Of a stretch of DNA of 64,000 nucleotides, positions 1 through 19,300 are shown piece after piece. Made by a program: the position numbers and the translations under genes. Location of the stretch: contig OZ024790.1 in assembly GCA_964017065.1 (NCBI GenBank), positions 3,988,458 to 4,052,457 of the forward strand. The letters run 5' to 3'. The notes under the pieces are model-generated. The model saw only the letters and a program-made list of their open reading frames with translations. It was not told the origin of the DNA and searched no databases. This DNA is from Haliclona indistincta (Eukaryota > Porifera > Demospongiae > Haplosclerida > Chalinidae). How positions within the stretch are numbered: the first letter of the stretch is position 1; each line of letters opens with the position of its first letter.

Positions 1-235
1 TTCTAAAAAAATGTTCACAATACAATACAGTACTCATTACACAGTGTATTGTAAATGCTGTACTAGGGCTGAGCATATGGACACAACCAATAAGTGGACA
101 ATTACACAATCCATGATAAAACACACAGTCATCATTAGATGTCATTATCTAATACAAACAGACACTGACAATAACACAAACATGCCCAGATGGTGGACTG
201 CCTAACAGATACATAATGGAGGCTCACTCACTCAC

Positions 236-6602
<6,367 letters not shown>

Positions 6603-7557
6603 GGCGGACCTCCAGCACACGCGAGACTCAGCCAAGTCAAAGCGGCAGAACGTGCTAGCACTGGTATGGCGGGTAATAAGCGGCAACTATCGAGCGGTGC
6701 ATGTGGGCGGATATTGACACGCCCACAACAACTTTGAAGTTGATTGTTGATTGATGCCCCAATGCAAATGACACACTGCAGAGTGTTTACATGTAGTGAA
6801 CCGACAACTATTTCTTGCAACTTACCACTGCAGTGAAGGGAACTGATGGCTCTACCTGGAATTAAATTTGCTGCAAAATTTGCTGCAAGCTTGTGAAGAC
6901 AATTGCAAAATGCTCTTTCTCTCATTAGTCTAAAAGCACATGGACGTGCTCAATTCTAAGTGAAACATGTGATGTGTGGATAATGAATTCAATTCTATTA
7001 TGCGTACTGCATCCATGCACTATGCAAATCATATTTCTTCATGTGCCAACACGCTAATAATTCTTGCAACCATGGTTTTACCATCATATTAAAGAGCAGT
7101 GCTCATACTCATAGCTAGCCAGTTATTTACACCTCAGTCACAGTAATGGACAAAATACAATTTGAATTCAGTAAGTGTCCATTATTGCCTGAGGGTGGTG
7201 AGGGATGGGGTGTCCACTAGCCTGGGTTCCACTGTAGTTAGGCGCTATAATGGCTCCCAGAATACCATATATTGCACAGCTAGCTGATTTTCTTCATAGA
7301 TCTGTAAGCGCAGTATGCCGTCGCTGACCTTTTTTGTAATCAAGCTGAGTTGTGCAGGAGGGCGTGGCTCGTAATTCACATGTGAATCGTGTGACGTTCA
7401 AGCGACGCTAGATGCTGGATCAGCAGAAAAGCACCATTGATACACCTGCGCAGCGAGTAGGTGTGCACACATGATCACTACGATTATCGGACCGTCTCTC
7501 TCACTCTCTCTCTCGTCTCTCTCTACTCTAATTCCTAGGCTATAGCTATACCAATAC
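6603..7557. promoter_or_regulatory. Divergent (head-to-head) intergenic promoter region
   Basis: The phosphatase start codon (6602, minus) and the transporter start (7558, plus) face away from each other across about 950 bp without a convincing gene. Both promoters must therefore lie here or in first exons. No specific element can be assigned from sequence alone. Confidence 0.55.
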
Positions 7558-9445
7558 ATGCTAATGGAGTCAGATCGATCATCCAGCTCAGTCAACATGT
7601 ACAGCAACAGACCTAGGCCGCTGTCAGCTGGTCATACCCAGCCTGCCAGTTCCCTCTCTAGCAAGAATAAGTTTGTGTTTGGATTGGTGATTGTGTTAGT
7701 GATAGCTATATCATGGGTTGGATCAACACAGGCAGCTCGATCCACTCTATCTGGTCCATTCAAAGCACCTTTCTTCATCGTATGGGTCAGTACCAGCTGC
7801 ATGATGAGTGTGTATCCACTGGTCTACCTGTGGTATCTGGCTCAGCTGCTGTATAGAAGAGCAACCAGCTCCTCACATGATGACACATGGTGTCAATACC
7901 TCTACACTAATACTGCTTCGTTCCTCAGGTATCACAATGAGCTGCATTCATTGATAGAGATTCTAAAATACTCTTCACTATACTCTCTTCCGCATTTCAT
8001 CTGAGTGTATAGTAACAATACAAACTAGCTTAATAATGTGGTTAAATTGATCTCTTATCAAAGTGATGATAGCATTCACAACTATAGCCGCATGTATAGT
8101 TCACTAATTTTACTGCACTATTTCCTTGCTCTATAGGCATAGTGTATTAGTATACTCACCTCATGGTATCACTGTACTCTCTCTGCTATCCTCTACTGTG
8201 CTATTCACTATGATCTGGCTACCCACTAACTACATGTACTCACGTGCTCTCCTTGCTATACCACCCACTGATGTTACTGCTCTGTTCTCTACTGCTCCTG
8301 TGTTTGTGTTCCTTCTGTCCATTGTCATACTCAGAGAACCTCCTCTAGTGCTCAGAGTGAGTACTGTATATGTGCATTTGCGTATCTGTATGTTTCTGTG
8401 TTTCTATTCCTGGGTCTGCCCATGCTTAGTTAATGGTTTAATCTATTTCTTACACAAACACACCGTAGCTATACGTAGCAGAAGTTTCAAGTGAGAATTT
8501 ATTTGTGGAATTTTATATGTGACTGAATTGTTTGCACATTATTACCATTATTTCTGAAAATTATAAATATTTATCTGTTTTACTGTACAAAAAATAGGCA
8601 GCCATATTCACAAAAATATTATTAGAAACTTGCTCTCTCTCCCTCCCACTCATTCATCAAATTTTCCCGCTATATACCGGCTGTATAAACCTTTGATTGT
8701 TCAGTATAGCTATTCTCTCCATGCAGTTTATAGCAGTGCTATTTGCAGTCGGAGGTATAGTGCTGTTTGCTTATGAGGATCGATTCGGCAGTGCTGGCTG
8801 GCTAGGAGTACTACTATCACTAGGTAGTGCAGTAGGTGCTGCTCTATACAAAGTAAGACATTATAGCTCTCAGCACAATGTGAAGCAATAATGTTGAATT
8901 AGACACTGCTGAAGAGGAGAGTGAAGGATGCCTCACTCTATCAGATGGGTCTTTTTGTGTCTTCTATTGGATTGTTCAACTTCCTGTTCTTCTGGCCGAT
9001 AATTCTTGCTCTACACTACACTAATGTTGAGGTCATCACTGATGTACCATGGACGTTTCTCTGCCTTAGCTCTGCTCTGGGTGTGGTCTTTAACTTTGCT
9101 ATCAACTTTGGTATAGCGTACACGTTCCCTCTGTTCATATCCCTCGGCACCATACTGGGAATACCACTCAATGCTGTTGTTGATGCTCTGATACGCCATA
9201 TTGACCTAGCTAACTGGAAGATAACCGCCATTGATCTGGTAGTGGGTGGGTTCTTGTTAATACTGCTACCAGCCAGTGACTCTCTCAGGATACAGAGGAC
9301 ATTGTGTATCAGCAGAGCTAGGTGTGGTGGTTACCAGAGACTCAATCCAGGTATTGAGGAAGAGGAAGTGAACTTGCTGGATGAGGAAGAAGAGTCTGTA
9401 GTCAGTGATGATCGCTCTACATCAACTGATAATGATAGAGAATGA
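7558..9445 (+). CDS. SLC35F3/SLC35F4-type solute carrier (drug/metabolite transporter superfamily)
   Basis: Four exons join in phase: 7558-7928, 8137-8356, 8727-8852 and 8903-9445, giving 419 residues, close to the usual length for SLC35F3. ATGs at 7558, 7564 and 7597 are all possible starts; the first is used. Recognisable stretches are SWVGSTQAA (first membrane helix), APFFIVWVSTS, PPTDVTALFSTAPVFVFLLS, FAVGGIVLFAYED, NFGIAYTFPLFISLGTIL and IPLNAVVDAL. These match the ten-helix EamA-like fold of SLC35F3/F4. The C-terminal tail after the last helix is acidic (EEEEVNLLDEEEES). Human SLC35F3 is linked to thiamine transport, but the substrate here is not shown by sequence. It shares a divergent promoter region with the phosphatase and ends convergent to gene A. 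The 8853-8902 intron is only 50 nt. Confidence 0.92.
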
Positions 9446-10366
9446 TTCATAGTTTGTCTTACGAATGAATACACATATTGTTTTAATCATTTTTCTATCT
9501 GTGTAAGCCGTTATTACCTTTTTGACACCAGTATGTGTAAATCTGTTGACAAACAGCTATATTTGCCTTATTTGGTGGGTTTACCACTCTCTAATACATG
9601 ACGGCTACAAGCTCAGTTACAATATCCACCGGGAGGCAATGGATGATTTCTACACTGTAGTGCATATGAAGATGAACCTCTACACTTTAATATTTGTAAA
9701 TACCATTACAAATTCAGTGTATAAAATACATATATACAGACCCACAACAAGCTAAGAATATACCTATATGTTTTACCACAGAATCAAAGCAGTAGACTAC
9801 CAAAATAAATTCACAAACATGCTCACTGATTTTAGTCTATAGTCAATTTTGGTCAGGAGAGGCTGACTGTTTTCATGCTACAAATTATGCAGCATATTAT
9901 TGTCTTATAGACTGAGAGCCTCCTCCAGTACTACTAGATTCATTCTGTGTTGTGGTGATCTGATGAGCAGGAACTGCACAACTATGAATCAGCGGGCTGG
10001 CTGACGTCCACCTCGAGAAAGTCTATGTACGTGTAGGATTATAATTATATTAAGGAAAGAAAAACTGCATAACAGAAACAATTAAAGAGGAGGGAAAAAT
10101 TAAAGCTTTGCAGACAGCTCACTAGCTCTTCATGAAGTACCAGATGTTGGGAGCAAGCTACAACTCTGAAACTTGGAGTGAAACATGGATTCGTGTACTG
10201 CATGAGCACGCAACTTGTGGTCTTCATGTACAATACCAGTTGCAAGATGTAGCAAGTTGTCCTAAAAACGTTAACGTTATTTCAAAAAAATTATTATTGT
10301 TTGAAAAACTATTGCAAAACAACCCTAAGCTGTTACTACATAATTTTACAATAATTATTATAGTAG
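9446..10366. other. Convergent intergenic region with a dispersed repeat
   Basis: 3' flanks of the transporter (plus) and gene A (minus). About 10003-10262 recurs at 27851-28150 in the same orientation (shared GACGTCCACCTCG and TCACTAGCTCTTCATGAAGT), so it is an old dispersed repeat. Nothing coding is supported. Confidence 0.7.
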
Positions 10367-13300
10367 TCACATAAATGTGTTCTGAATAGTGTCACTCAGT
10401 TCCTCTTCTCCTACATAGTTAGATCGTAGCACAGTGACAAGAGTAGCCCAGTTGGCTGGGCTCTGTGGAGTAGACTGCTGCTGCCAGTATGTGAACACAT
10501 CACTAAAGCACTCAAGAGGATCTGCAAGGCGACGCATATTGATAGCATCAAGCTGACTCTGGTCTATTCCAAGAGACACACCCACTCTCTTCCATTTGGA
10601 TGGTATCTTGCTAGCTACTGTTTCCATAAACTGGAATCGTGATACTGTATCAGTGCCTGCACAGACAAACAATATGATCAGTGACATCATGACATGCAAC
10701 AACTGTTAGCTCACCAGTTGGAGGAGAAGTGTGAGTGATGGAGGGAGACTGAGCAGTGGCTGATGCTGAGGCAGAGACTACATGAAATAGACCATCATCA
10801 AACAATCTGTGTCAAATATAACATCTCACCAGTTGGAGGAGGACGTGATTGTGGTGTAGCAGTGCCTGACGAAGCAGAGACTGTGCTTGCTACAAGAATA
10901 GATACACTATAATACTAACATGCTGATCATCATCTACCCCACTCACCATCTGGTGCTGCCAGCCATGCCAGCATCCCCTCATCAGAGCATGGACCAGAAC
11001 CAACCTTAGGTCTAACAGAGCAGGTGAGCCAGTGAGGGGAGCTGCTGACCTCACAATGATGAGGAATGGATTCACAGGTCTTGAAGGGACAGAAGAACCC
11101 ATCAGTGAATTTAATCTGCTTAGTATCAAACTTTCGTTTCTCGCAAATCGTAGTTATGGCGTGGTGGATGGCGGCTCTGATACGAGGAGCAGCTGACGGG
11201 TGCCCATTGAAATGAACCGTAAGCCAAGCATGGCACTCTACTAGTAGCACTACTCCTCCGAGCTTGCACTTTAGACTCACTGCATTACGTCCTAGGATTT
11301 CGTCAAGGGTAAAAAGCTCATTGAAGAGTAAAGCCACTACTAAGCCAGAGTACATACCAAGGGGTATTACCCTGGTGCGACAGAGGAGAACAAGAGGAGT
11401 GAGCTTTCCAGGAAGAGGAGAAATATTTTTGTTGGTAGGAAGAATAGAGGGAATGAAAAACAGCTCCTCTCCATCGATGCACACGGGTGCTATAATTAGG
11501 AGATGCTGTAGAATGGACAGGAAGTCGTCCATTGAGTAACTACACTTCCCCTCCTCATTCACTTGATACTTGGAGCACACGATATCTACTAGCTTCTTGT
11601 TAAACAACCCTTGGTCCCGCAGCCTTCGTACCAATGCCATGTGCTCTAGAAGAGGATACTGAGAGGGAATGAGGTGGAGATCGATGATGCCGAGATTCAA
11701 TATCTCAGTGACCTCACTGAGAATAGTCTGAGGGTCAGTGAAGACCAGGTGAGGAGCAGCATCTTTGAAATACAAGAAGAGAGCAGCTCCATCAAGAAAC
11801 ACTAGTGCTGCCATCACATCCTCCTCTCCCATACTGAGATTCCCTCCTACCTCTATACATTCTGCCAGACCTAGAACACTTCGATCTTCCTTCTTTGCCT
11901 TGCCGCTCACCTCCAACTCAAATACATACCATCTAGTAGGTATATCTACTCCTGCACCACTACAAGCATCTATGATCTTCTGCCTTATAGAAGATGCTAC
12001 CTCACTACGACCCTTTGTGACCCGAGTGTTGATCGGGAGGAGAATATCTCCATCAGGATTAACCTCAATGCACATTGACTTCAGCTCACCAAGACTCTCT
12101 TTTAGAAATTTATTTTTTTGGGTTAGACTCTCTTGAAATAGCCGCCAGTGCTTATCAGCATGAGTACCGATGAGAAGGAACTTTGATTCTGATGACCCTT
12201 GGTCGCTGCCTTCCTCTGAGTGCTTGATGGACGAAAGAGTGCGAATGAGTTCTTCAATGTCCTCAAGTTGAGATTTATCCAATATAGTAGGCTTGCGAAG
12301 AGGTTGGTCGTCTATAACATATTCATACTGGAGCTTATCGTTCATAGAGTGGTTGAATTTCGAGGCTACTATGTTGACCGTGCTACCCCTGACAAATGCA
12401 GGTACGAGGCTAATGAATGAAGGCTGTCCACCTGAGTCGATTAAGTGGATAAAGGTCTTAACCTTCTCTCTGTCGCTTGAAAGCTCAGGGTTAAGAACAA
12501 GCTTATCAATGATTTCTGAAGCCATACCTTCCACTTTCGGAGGAACTGGCGGGAGACTAGTATCCTCGACACTCTCTTCTGGTGACGAACTAGAGACCAG
12601 TGGAGTAGCTGGTGATAGCACTGGAGGAGTGTGATCCACATCAGATGGTTCCTGTGCACTGCTCTCAGTGGCTGCAGGAGTGGTGCTGGTGGCTGGCTGA
12701 GGAGGAACAGCACGAGATGGATTGAGCTCAATCATCTTCACCTCCTCTGCGATGTATTTGAGGTAGGTATCGTCATCAAGCTCTGTCCATGTAACATCTC
12801 CGCTGCCATCGGCTTTGATGCGGTAGAAAGAGATGGCTCTGGTTGCTCGTGTTGCTAACGGTGTGCTGGTCCTTCTAGATGGAGGTGGTAGGTCAAGCAG
12901 GAGATATCTGATGCCAGTCTTGCCCACACCAGGAGGACCCGTAATAAGAGCTTTAATGATAAGCAGTTTAGTGCGACCTTCTCTCATAGCCCTTTGGACT
13001 AGCTTTGTGTAAGCAATAGAGGCAGCTCTTTCTGCACAAGAAAGCAAATTATAATAATTCAATTCAAATTCTTTATATTACAAAATTCACTGAATTTGAA
13101 ATTTAGATAAAATTTAAATTTATGAATTTTGATTGCATAGCATAATGTATTGATTAATCTAAAATTAGTTGTAATTACCCGTGCGCAGTATGCGCAAGGG
13201 TTATGCGTTCGTGTTTGTCTATATGCGCATGTGTGTGTGTGTTTGTCGTCAAAAACCACCTGTTTGCGTCTTACCGCCCGAAAATCTCCATGAAAACACT

Positions 13301-16300
13301 CTCAGCAGCTTCTTGACTGAATTTATAGTACTATGAAGACGTTTTCTGTGCTGGCAAGCCTTGCTCGAGCAGCTAATCCATGGCTTTCTAAAGCTACGTG
13401 TCCTTTTAAGAGCACTTTACGGTATTGTGGGTGTGTCCTATCCATATCGATGTCCTCACTCAGTCTCACATGTACCGTACGTGAGTCAACCTTTGAACAT
13501 ACGAACTAGCTGTAACGTGAGTGTTGCAGTAATGCTGGAGTAGTCGTGTTTAGCTCTCAGCTCAGCGCACAGTATGAGTTCATTAGAACTCTATAGTTCT
13601 TCAAGCTTTCGTGTTTAGTAATAGTGTCACCTAACAAGCGAAGTGTGTCAATTCTAAGTGTATCAATTCAGCGTGTATCAATTCAGCGTGTACAAGCATG
13701 TAACATTGAGGCAATATCACATTCAAAAGCACAGTCCTCACGTAATATCAGATATTGTCTGAGCACCTCCACAAAACAAAAGCGACAAATTGAATGTTTA
13801 TTTTAGTAATGTCATTTTGACTAGACAATTAACTTAAAGGTCATTTGATATAGCTACTGCTGTTTGCAATGATAATCAGCATGTGAATGGCTGAGGATGT
13901 GGTATTAACCTGTGATAACAGCTTCTCTGTAATGTCAGATAATGTCCATGCATGCATTGTGTATGCCAACCACAAGTTCAGCCATCCACACTACTCACTA
14001 CATAGTGCTGTATATAGGCTGCATGTGCATGGCCTTAACAAATTAATTTGTGGTTGACTGGTTTCTACAACTAATCAAACATGATACTTTGGTTGGTCTA
14101 AAACATTGAAGGTCCTCGCAGCAAGCCACTGACGTAGTGATACTTGGGACTTTTACTTTGTAAGCAAGCAATATTCCATCTTGTTTCTTTTTTTCAACTT
14201 GACTGAAAGGGAGTTTTCCAATTGCATCTTGAAACCATGTTCTATGCAACCATTATGCCGCTGAGGGACCACTAACCAACAACCATGTGGAAGGTTGACA
14301 CAAGAAGTTGAACACGGTGGCTGGAAAGACTCATCCAAATGTGTTTGAGATAGTTGAAGTTTTCCAGTAAGAGCAGGCAATGAATGAAGTAACTCTGCAC
14401 AGATTGCAGCCGGTGGAGAAATCCGAAGGAGGAACAAATTCTATAGAGTATGCAATTCTATCAAGCAAGTGAAACTTAAGACAAGTTGTGTCAGCACTTA
14501 CACACTGGAAAAGTACATTGATCAAATCAGCAAATGGATGGGGGTTTGTGAGTTGATGCTTGCATTTCCCCCTTGCACATGCATGAGGCTATCTCCTTTC
14601 ACTGGAGAGGCTAGCCTTTTCCCTATAATTTTTATTGTGTTTGCCTAAACAACATGTAATAGCTGTTGTACAAAGATACAAGCTGTTTTACTGCAAATAA
14701 TGCAAAGGTGTAGCTGGGAGCATGCAGAGGAGGTAAACAAGATACTTACAAGCATCTGTTGCGAGGGCGGGACACTCCGTATTGTTAGTTACATGCGAAT
14801 TTTGTACAAAGTTAATAGAAATGTTTGCTTTTCTAGTGACTGGTACTATAGCTAATACCCCATTCACACTGCACGTTGGAACCGGGCCGAACCGAACCGT
14901 GCCACACTTTATGATCAAAGTTCCGACACAACCGAACCGTGCTGGAAGCGGCCCACCTATGGTTGGTGTGCCGCGATGGTATAGTTCAGTTCAGTTGTAG
15001 CTCAGTTCAGTTGCATTCACACTGTCAGAGATTTGTAACCGGGCCGGCCCGGTTCGGTTCCGTTTTAGTGCGTAGTGTGAACACGGTATAAGGTGATGTA
15101 AAGGAACAGTACAGTAGGCCCTATATATATATTGCATAAACCTACCATTCCACAACACTTTAAACATGATATGACTAATCTCTTCTATTCAAATTTGTAT
15201 CATTACTTGGAAGTTGGCACGGTGTGTGGACATTAAAACATAGCCATCACCAAGCACTAGCCAATAATCTAAATGCTGTTTATTGCGCTATTGGTGTCTT
15301 TAGAAATGATTCGATCAGGAGGCTTAGTAGTAAAACAGTGCTATTTTGCTTCCAAGTAAGTCGAAATCATAATTTAAATCGGTTATATACTTCGGTTTTC
15401 GGTGCATATGAGAATTTGACATCTTGGACTTTAAGATGTCATAAAACGACAGCATGAGCAGAATATGAGCAGATTGCGCAATGTGCTTGGCACTTGTTGC
15501 GCTGTCTAGCAATCAGCAATCATTGCACACCTGTAGACGAAGGCAAGCTGCTATTGATAGCAATCGCATGCCTTGAGGTATACGGAACTCAGTTATAGTA
15601 TATTTTTAGCAACAATACAGTGCTTTTAATCTAGAGGAGCCACTTTTGTGTTTTGTGGTTAACAAGTATGTTTTGTGTTCAGAAAAAGTAACTATAGTTG
15701 CTATTGGACTGAAATTTGCTATGAGTGTTCACACATCATTCCGTAGTGTGTGTAGAAAATCTGGACTGATTATGCTAGTTGACAGTAAAGTTGTTGCTGC
15801 TTGTGTACCAGGCATTGGTTTGCAATTATGAAAAAATGTGTTAAGAGCAGGAAAATAGTATGGAACTGAGTTAAGAAAATTCCCTTTGCAGTCTGCTTGA
15901 ATGACTATTCAGTTTTAATCTCAGCAAGTTAGAGAGCTTAACTTCCAAGCATAGTGAATTATGAGCCCTAAATGTACCAGAAATTGGCGATTTTTGGTGA
16001 TGAAAGTGTTAAGACTGAAATTTGGACATCTTTGCGAGTTAAGAAAAACCACTTGATCTCTGGATAGCCAGATACTTGTAGTTTTCACTAGTTTTTAAAC
16101 TAGCGCGATACGTTCATCCATGCGCAAACGCGGTCAGCGAGAACACTAACTTTAGCTGTGACTTCCGTGTTATAATGATATTCATCCAATATGAGCGTTT
16201 ATTGATTACGTGCTTCTGCGTGCGCTGCGCCGCTCACTGTCGAGCGGCAAGAATGGCGCCGATCAAAAGCTGTGTTTTGCGCTTGCCCGTTCTTAAGCGT

Positions 16301-19300
16301 GCTTCTACAGCATAGATATTAGCTAAGCTCGAGGAATAGTAACCGCCAAGCCTCGTTGTGGCGCTAGACTGTGGCTGCTGTGTCGTAGGTGTGGTTCGTC
16401 GTGACGTTATACAAATTATAGTGATGTCACAAACATGGCGCTATTGTATTAGCTTCAATGGGAGAGAGCTGTAGAGCATCGTGTGTCCTGCATTTTTTCA
16501 TGCTTACAGTTGCAATCTGCATTAATGCAATAGAAAGGGCTATGTAGAAAGTTGTGTGGACTAACTACACACACAACTCTGGGAATAAAAAGTGGCTCCT
16601 CTAGACTAAAAGCACTGTAAGTATTTCAATATCCTACGGGTGTGATTGAGAGTTGCATGCCCTCTTCTTCCATACGCCTGTACTGTCTATTAGCAAATCG
16701 CTTGAAACAAAGCCTTAATTCAAATCTGCAAACCATGAATCTACTTGTAATATCTGTTGTGTACACACACAGTATGAGATAATTGCTAATCATAGACTGT
16801 CTAACTCAGACTGAGACCTACACTGGGTATGATCTAATTGACTGCATGTATGTGTTTCTCTGTTACATATTCTACATGTATGATTATTAGAAATGCCCTA
16901 ATGACAGTACATTCATCTGTACACTCACCAAGTGTTACTAGGTAGTCAACAACAGACTGATGACCTTCATTCTTTGCTAGCTCTAGTGGTGTCTTCCCAT
17001 TCTGCAGGTAATTAATGAGGTATTAATAATAGCACACAAATGAAGACATAGTACATAGCTGCCATCATGGCAATGATAATTCGTTGATGACTATCTTGTA
17101 GTGAGTAATTCTAAGTTTTATTTTGTGGTTTTGGAAACTATGTTAATTCATTGTATACCAAACTCATCACGTAATATCTAACAGTGAAAACACCAAACAC
17201 TCAGTTTGTGTAGCCTCACAAACATCACCTGCTCTGCCTGCTCTACAGTGTACAGTGCATAGAAATACTCTCAGTGACACTCACCTCATCCCTCAGCTGT
17301 ATGCTGGCTACTAGTAGCTTCACTATCTCCAGGTAACCATTCGCAGCAGCATAGTGACAGGCAGTCCGTGAGCCCTATTAGAGGATACATGTAAGAGGTA
17401 GCATCGTAATTATTAACAAAAATTATAACTAAACCAATTTTTGTAGAGGTCATATCATTATTGTTAACAATAACAAACTTTGTACCATGGGAATTGCTTC
17501 GTGTATTCGTGATACACCACTGGTAGGCATGGTGTAACTAATACATAACTAATATAACTAATACATAACTAATATTATCAGACAGAACTCTTACAATTAA
17601 TATCTAAAAGTAAATTTGAAGAACAAAATTAATTGTTGTTTAAAGAGGCGAACACCAATCATGTGAGACAAGACTGATAGCATCTTTTCTCATGTGATTG
17701 CTGTAATACAACATGTTTCAAGACCTTATCTCAGCTAGGAAGGAAATTCTGTTAAAAGCAACACGGCTCACTAATACTAATAGCACGTTATTAACAATAA
17801 CAATAATTCACAATAACTAAAACAAAACAATACGTCCTTGCTAAAACTAATTAATGTGCTGACTTTTCTTATTAAACAATAACTAGACACTCACAGACAC
17901 TAAAAGTGTTACTTTAACAATAATTTAAAAGCACCAAAGGTGCAGATGCCTCGGTGGAGTAGCATGTATGCTAGCATGCAATTAGCAGATGCATTATGGG
18001 CACGTATGCATGCAGTAGATCCATGGAAGCATCAAAGCAGTACCATGGAAGTATGCAAGCTGCAGTAGAAGTGGCAAGCAGATCCATGGAACATGCAGAC
18101 AAGCAGCAGATCATAGCAATAGAGCTATGGAAGCACAGGTAGTGGGCTAGTGGTAGCTATCCAGCAGCTGTACAAGAAAAGTTGTATTGAAGCCAAACAA
18201 AACTAGGCACTGAAGGCGCTTATGCCTCGGTGGAATGTTATGCATACATGCCTGTCTGACTAAATACGCTGAACTGAAATACACAATTGCAAGCAGTAAT
18301 GAAAGTCTGTTGTTGCTAGTTGAACACTATGTTAGTGGCTGACAACTTATAAAAACATACACGGTAAAGTTAAACTGTAGCTGTTGTACCTTAATTTCTG
18401 CACAGCAATCACAATGCAGTAAAATAGTTATGCAATCAGAAGCCAATCAGTACTATAGTGCTGACCACTAATTCAACTGGGCGTGTCTATAATGTTCAGG
18501 GCACAGCACGTACAACGAGCGGCGAGATAGCGTCCAGAGCTTGCTTACCCAATTTCTTTAGACATACGATGTAACCTATCTGCTTCTAGGCAGTCAACTG
18601 TGGATAGTTTTGTCTACGGAGAACTCTAGATCGCCAGCAAAGGCCATCGATCGCGAGGTAAGCAAAGCTACGCCATAACTCGAGAACACAGCTTCATATA
18701 CAAGTCTGCCGTGCTGTTCTGAAGTAAAGGCGAACTCACTAGCTGTAAGGCAGCCAGCAATAGACAATTTTGCTTTTACATCAACAACTAGATCGCCAGC
18801 CGGCGATCGCGAGGTAAGCAATCACGCTATAACTCGCGAACAGAGCTTTATAACCAAAATCCTTACAATTCATTTTCAAGCAAATATCGACTTTAGCTTG
18901 TGTTGCACGTTTCAGCGCTTAGTTTTCAGCGAGCAACGAGAAATCCTGCCGACAGACAGACAGATACATACATACATACAAACACAAACAGACTATCGTA
19001 TGCCCCGTGGCTCCGCCCACCCACCGAGGCATAAAAATGTACTACATCCATTTCTGGCAATGACTTACGACCCTGTTTTAAAGGTGATACTACTGTTATG
19101 ACACCGTGTACTTGAACTTTAGAAGTCGGCTCTTCTAGTGAATTGAGGTCGTCCAGTTCTTTGATTTGTCTCTTAGCCATCATGTGGTCACTGGGTAATG
19201 CGGCAGGTTCTTGAGCAAATCTCTCCCCTCGGCGATTGTGTCGGTGGCGATCCAGCTACTGAGGACTGAGCAAATCTGTACTCCACTCGCCGGCAAGATT

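Larger units (their letters stand above)
13032..16928. other. Gene A intron between last ankyrin exon and GTPase exon
   Basis: 3.9-kb intron with a TAA-duplicating MITE (14856-15088) and a TA-duplicating element (15618-16617). The part around 15340-15600 is similar to 54660-54950 in gene B. Small frames at 14043-14525 have no recognisable motif. No gene is supported. Confidence 0.75.

Noticed and set aside
13032..13062. Start codon at 13062 for the gene A GTPase exon
   Set aside because: A strong acceptor (CTTGTGCAG) lies at 13032 and joins in phase 1 with the last ankyrin exon; the upstream codons are intron.
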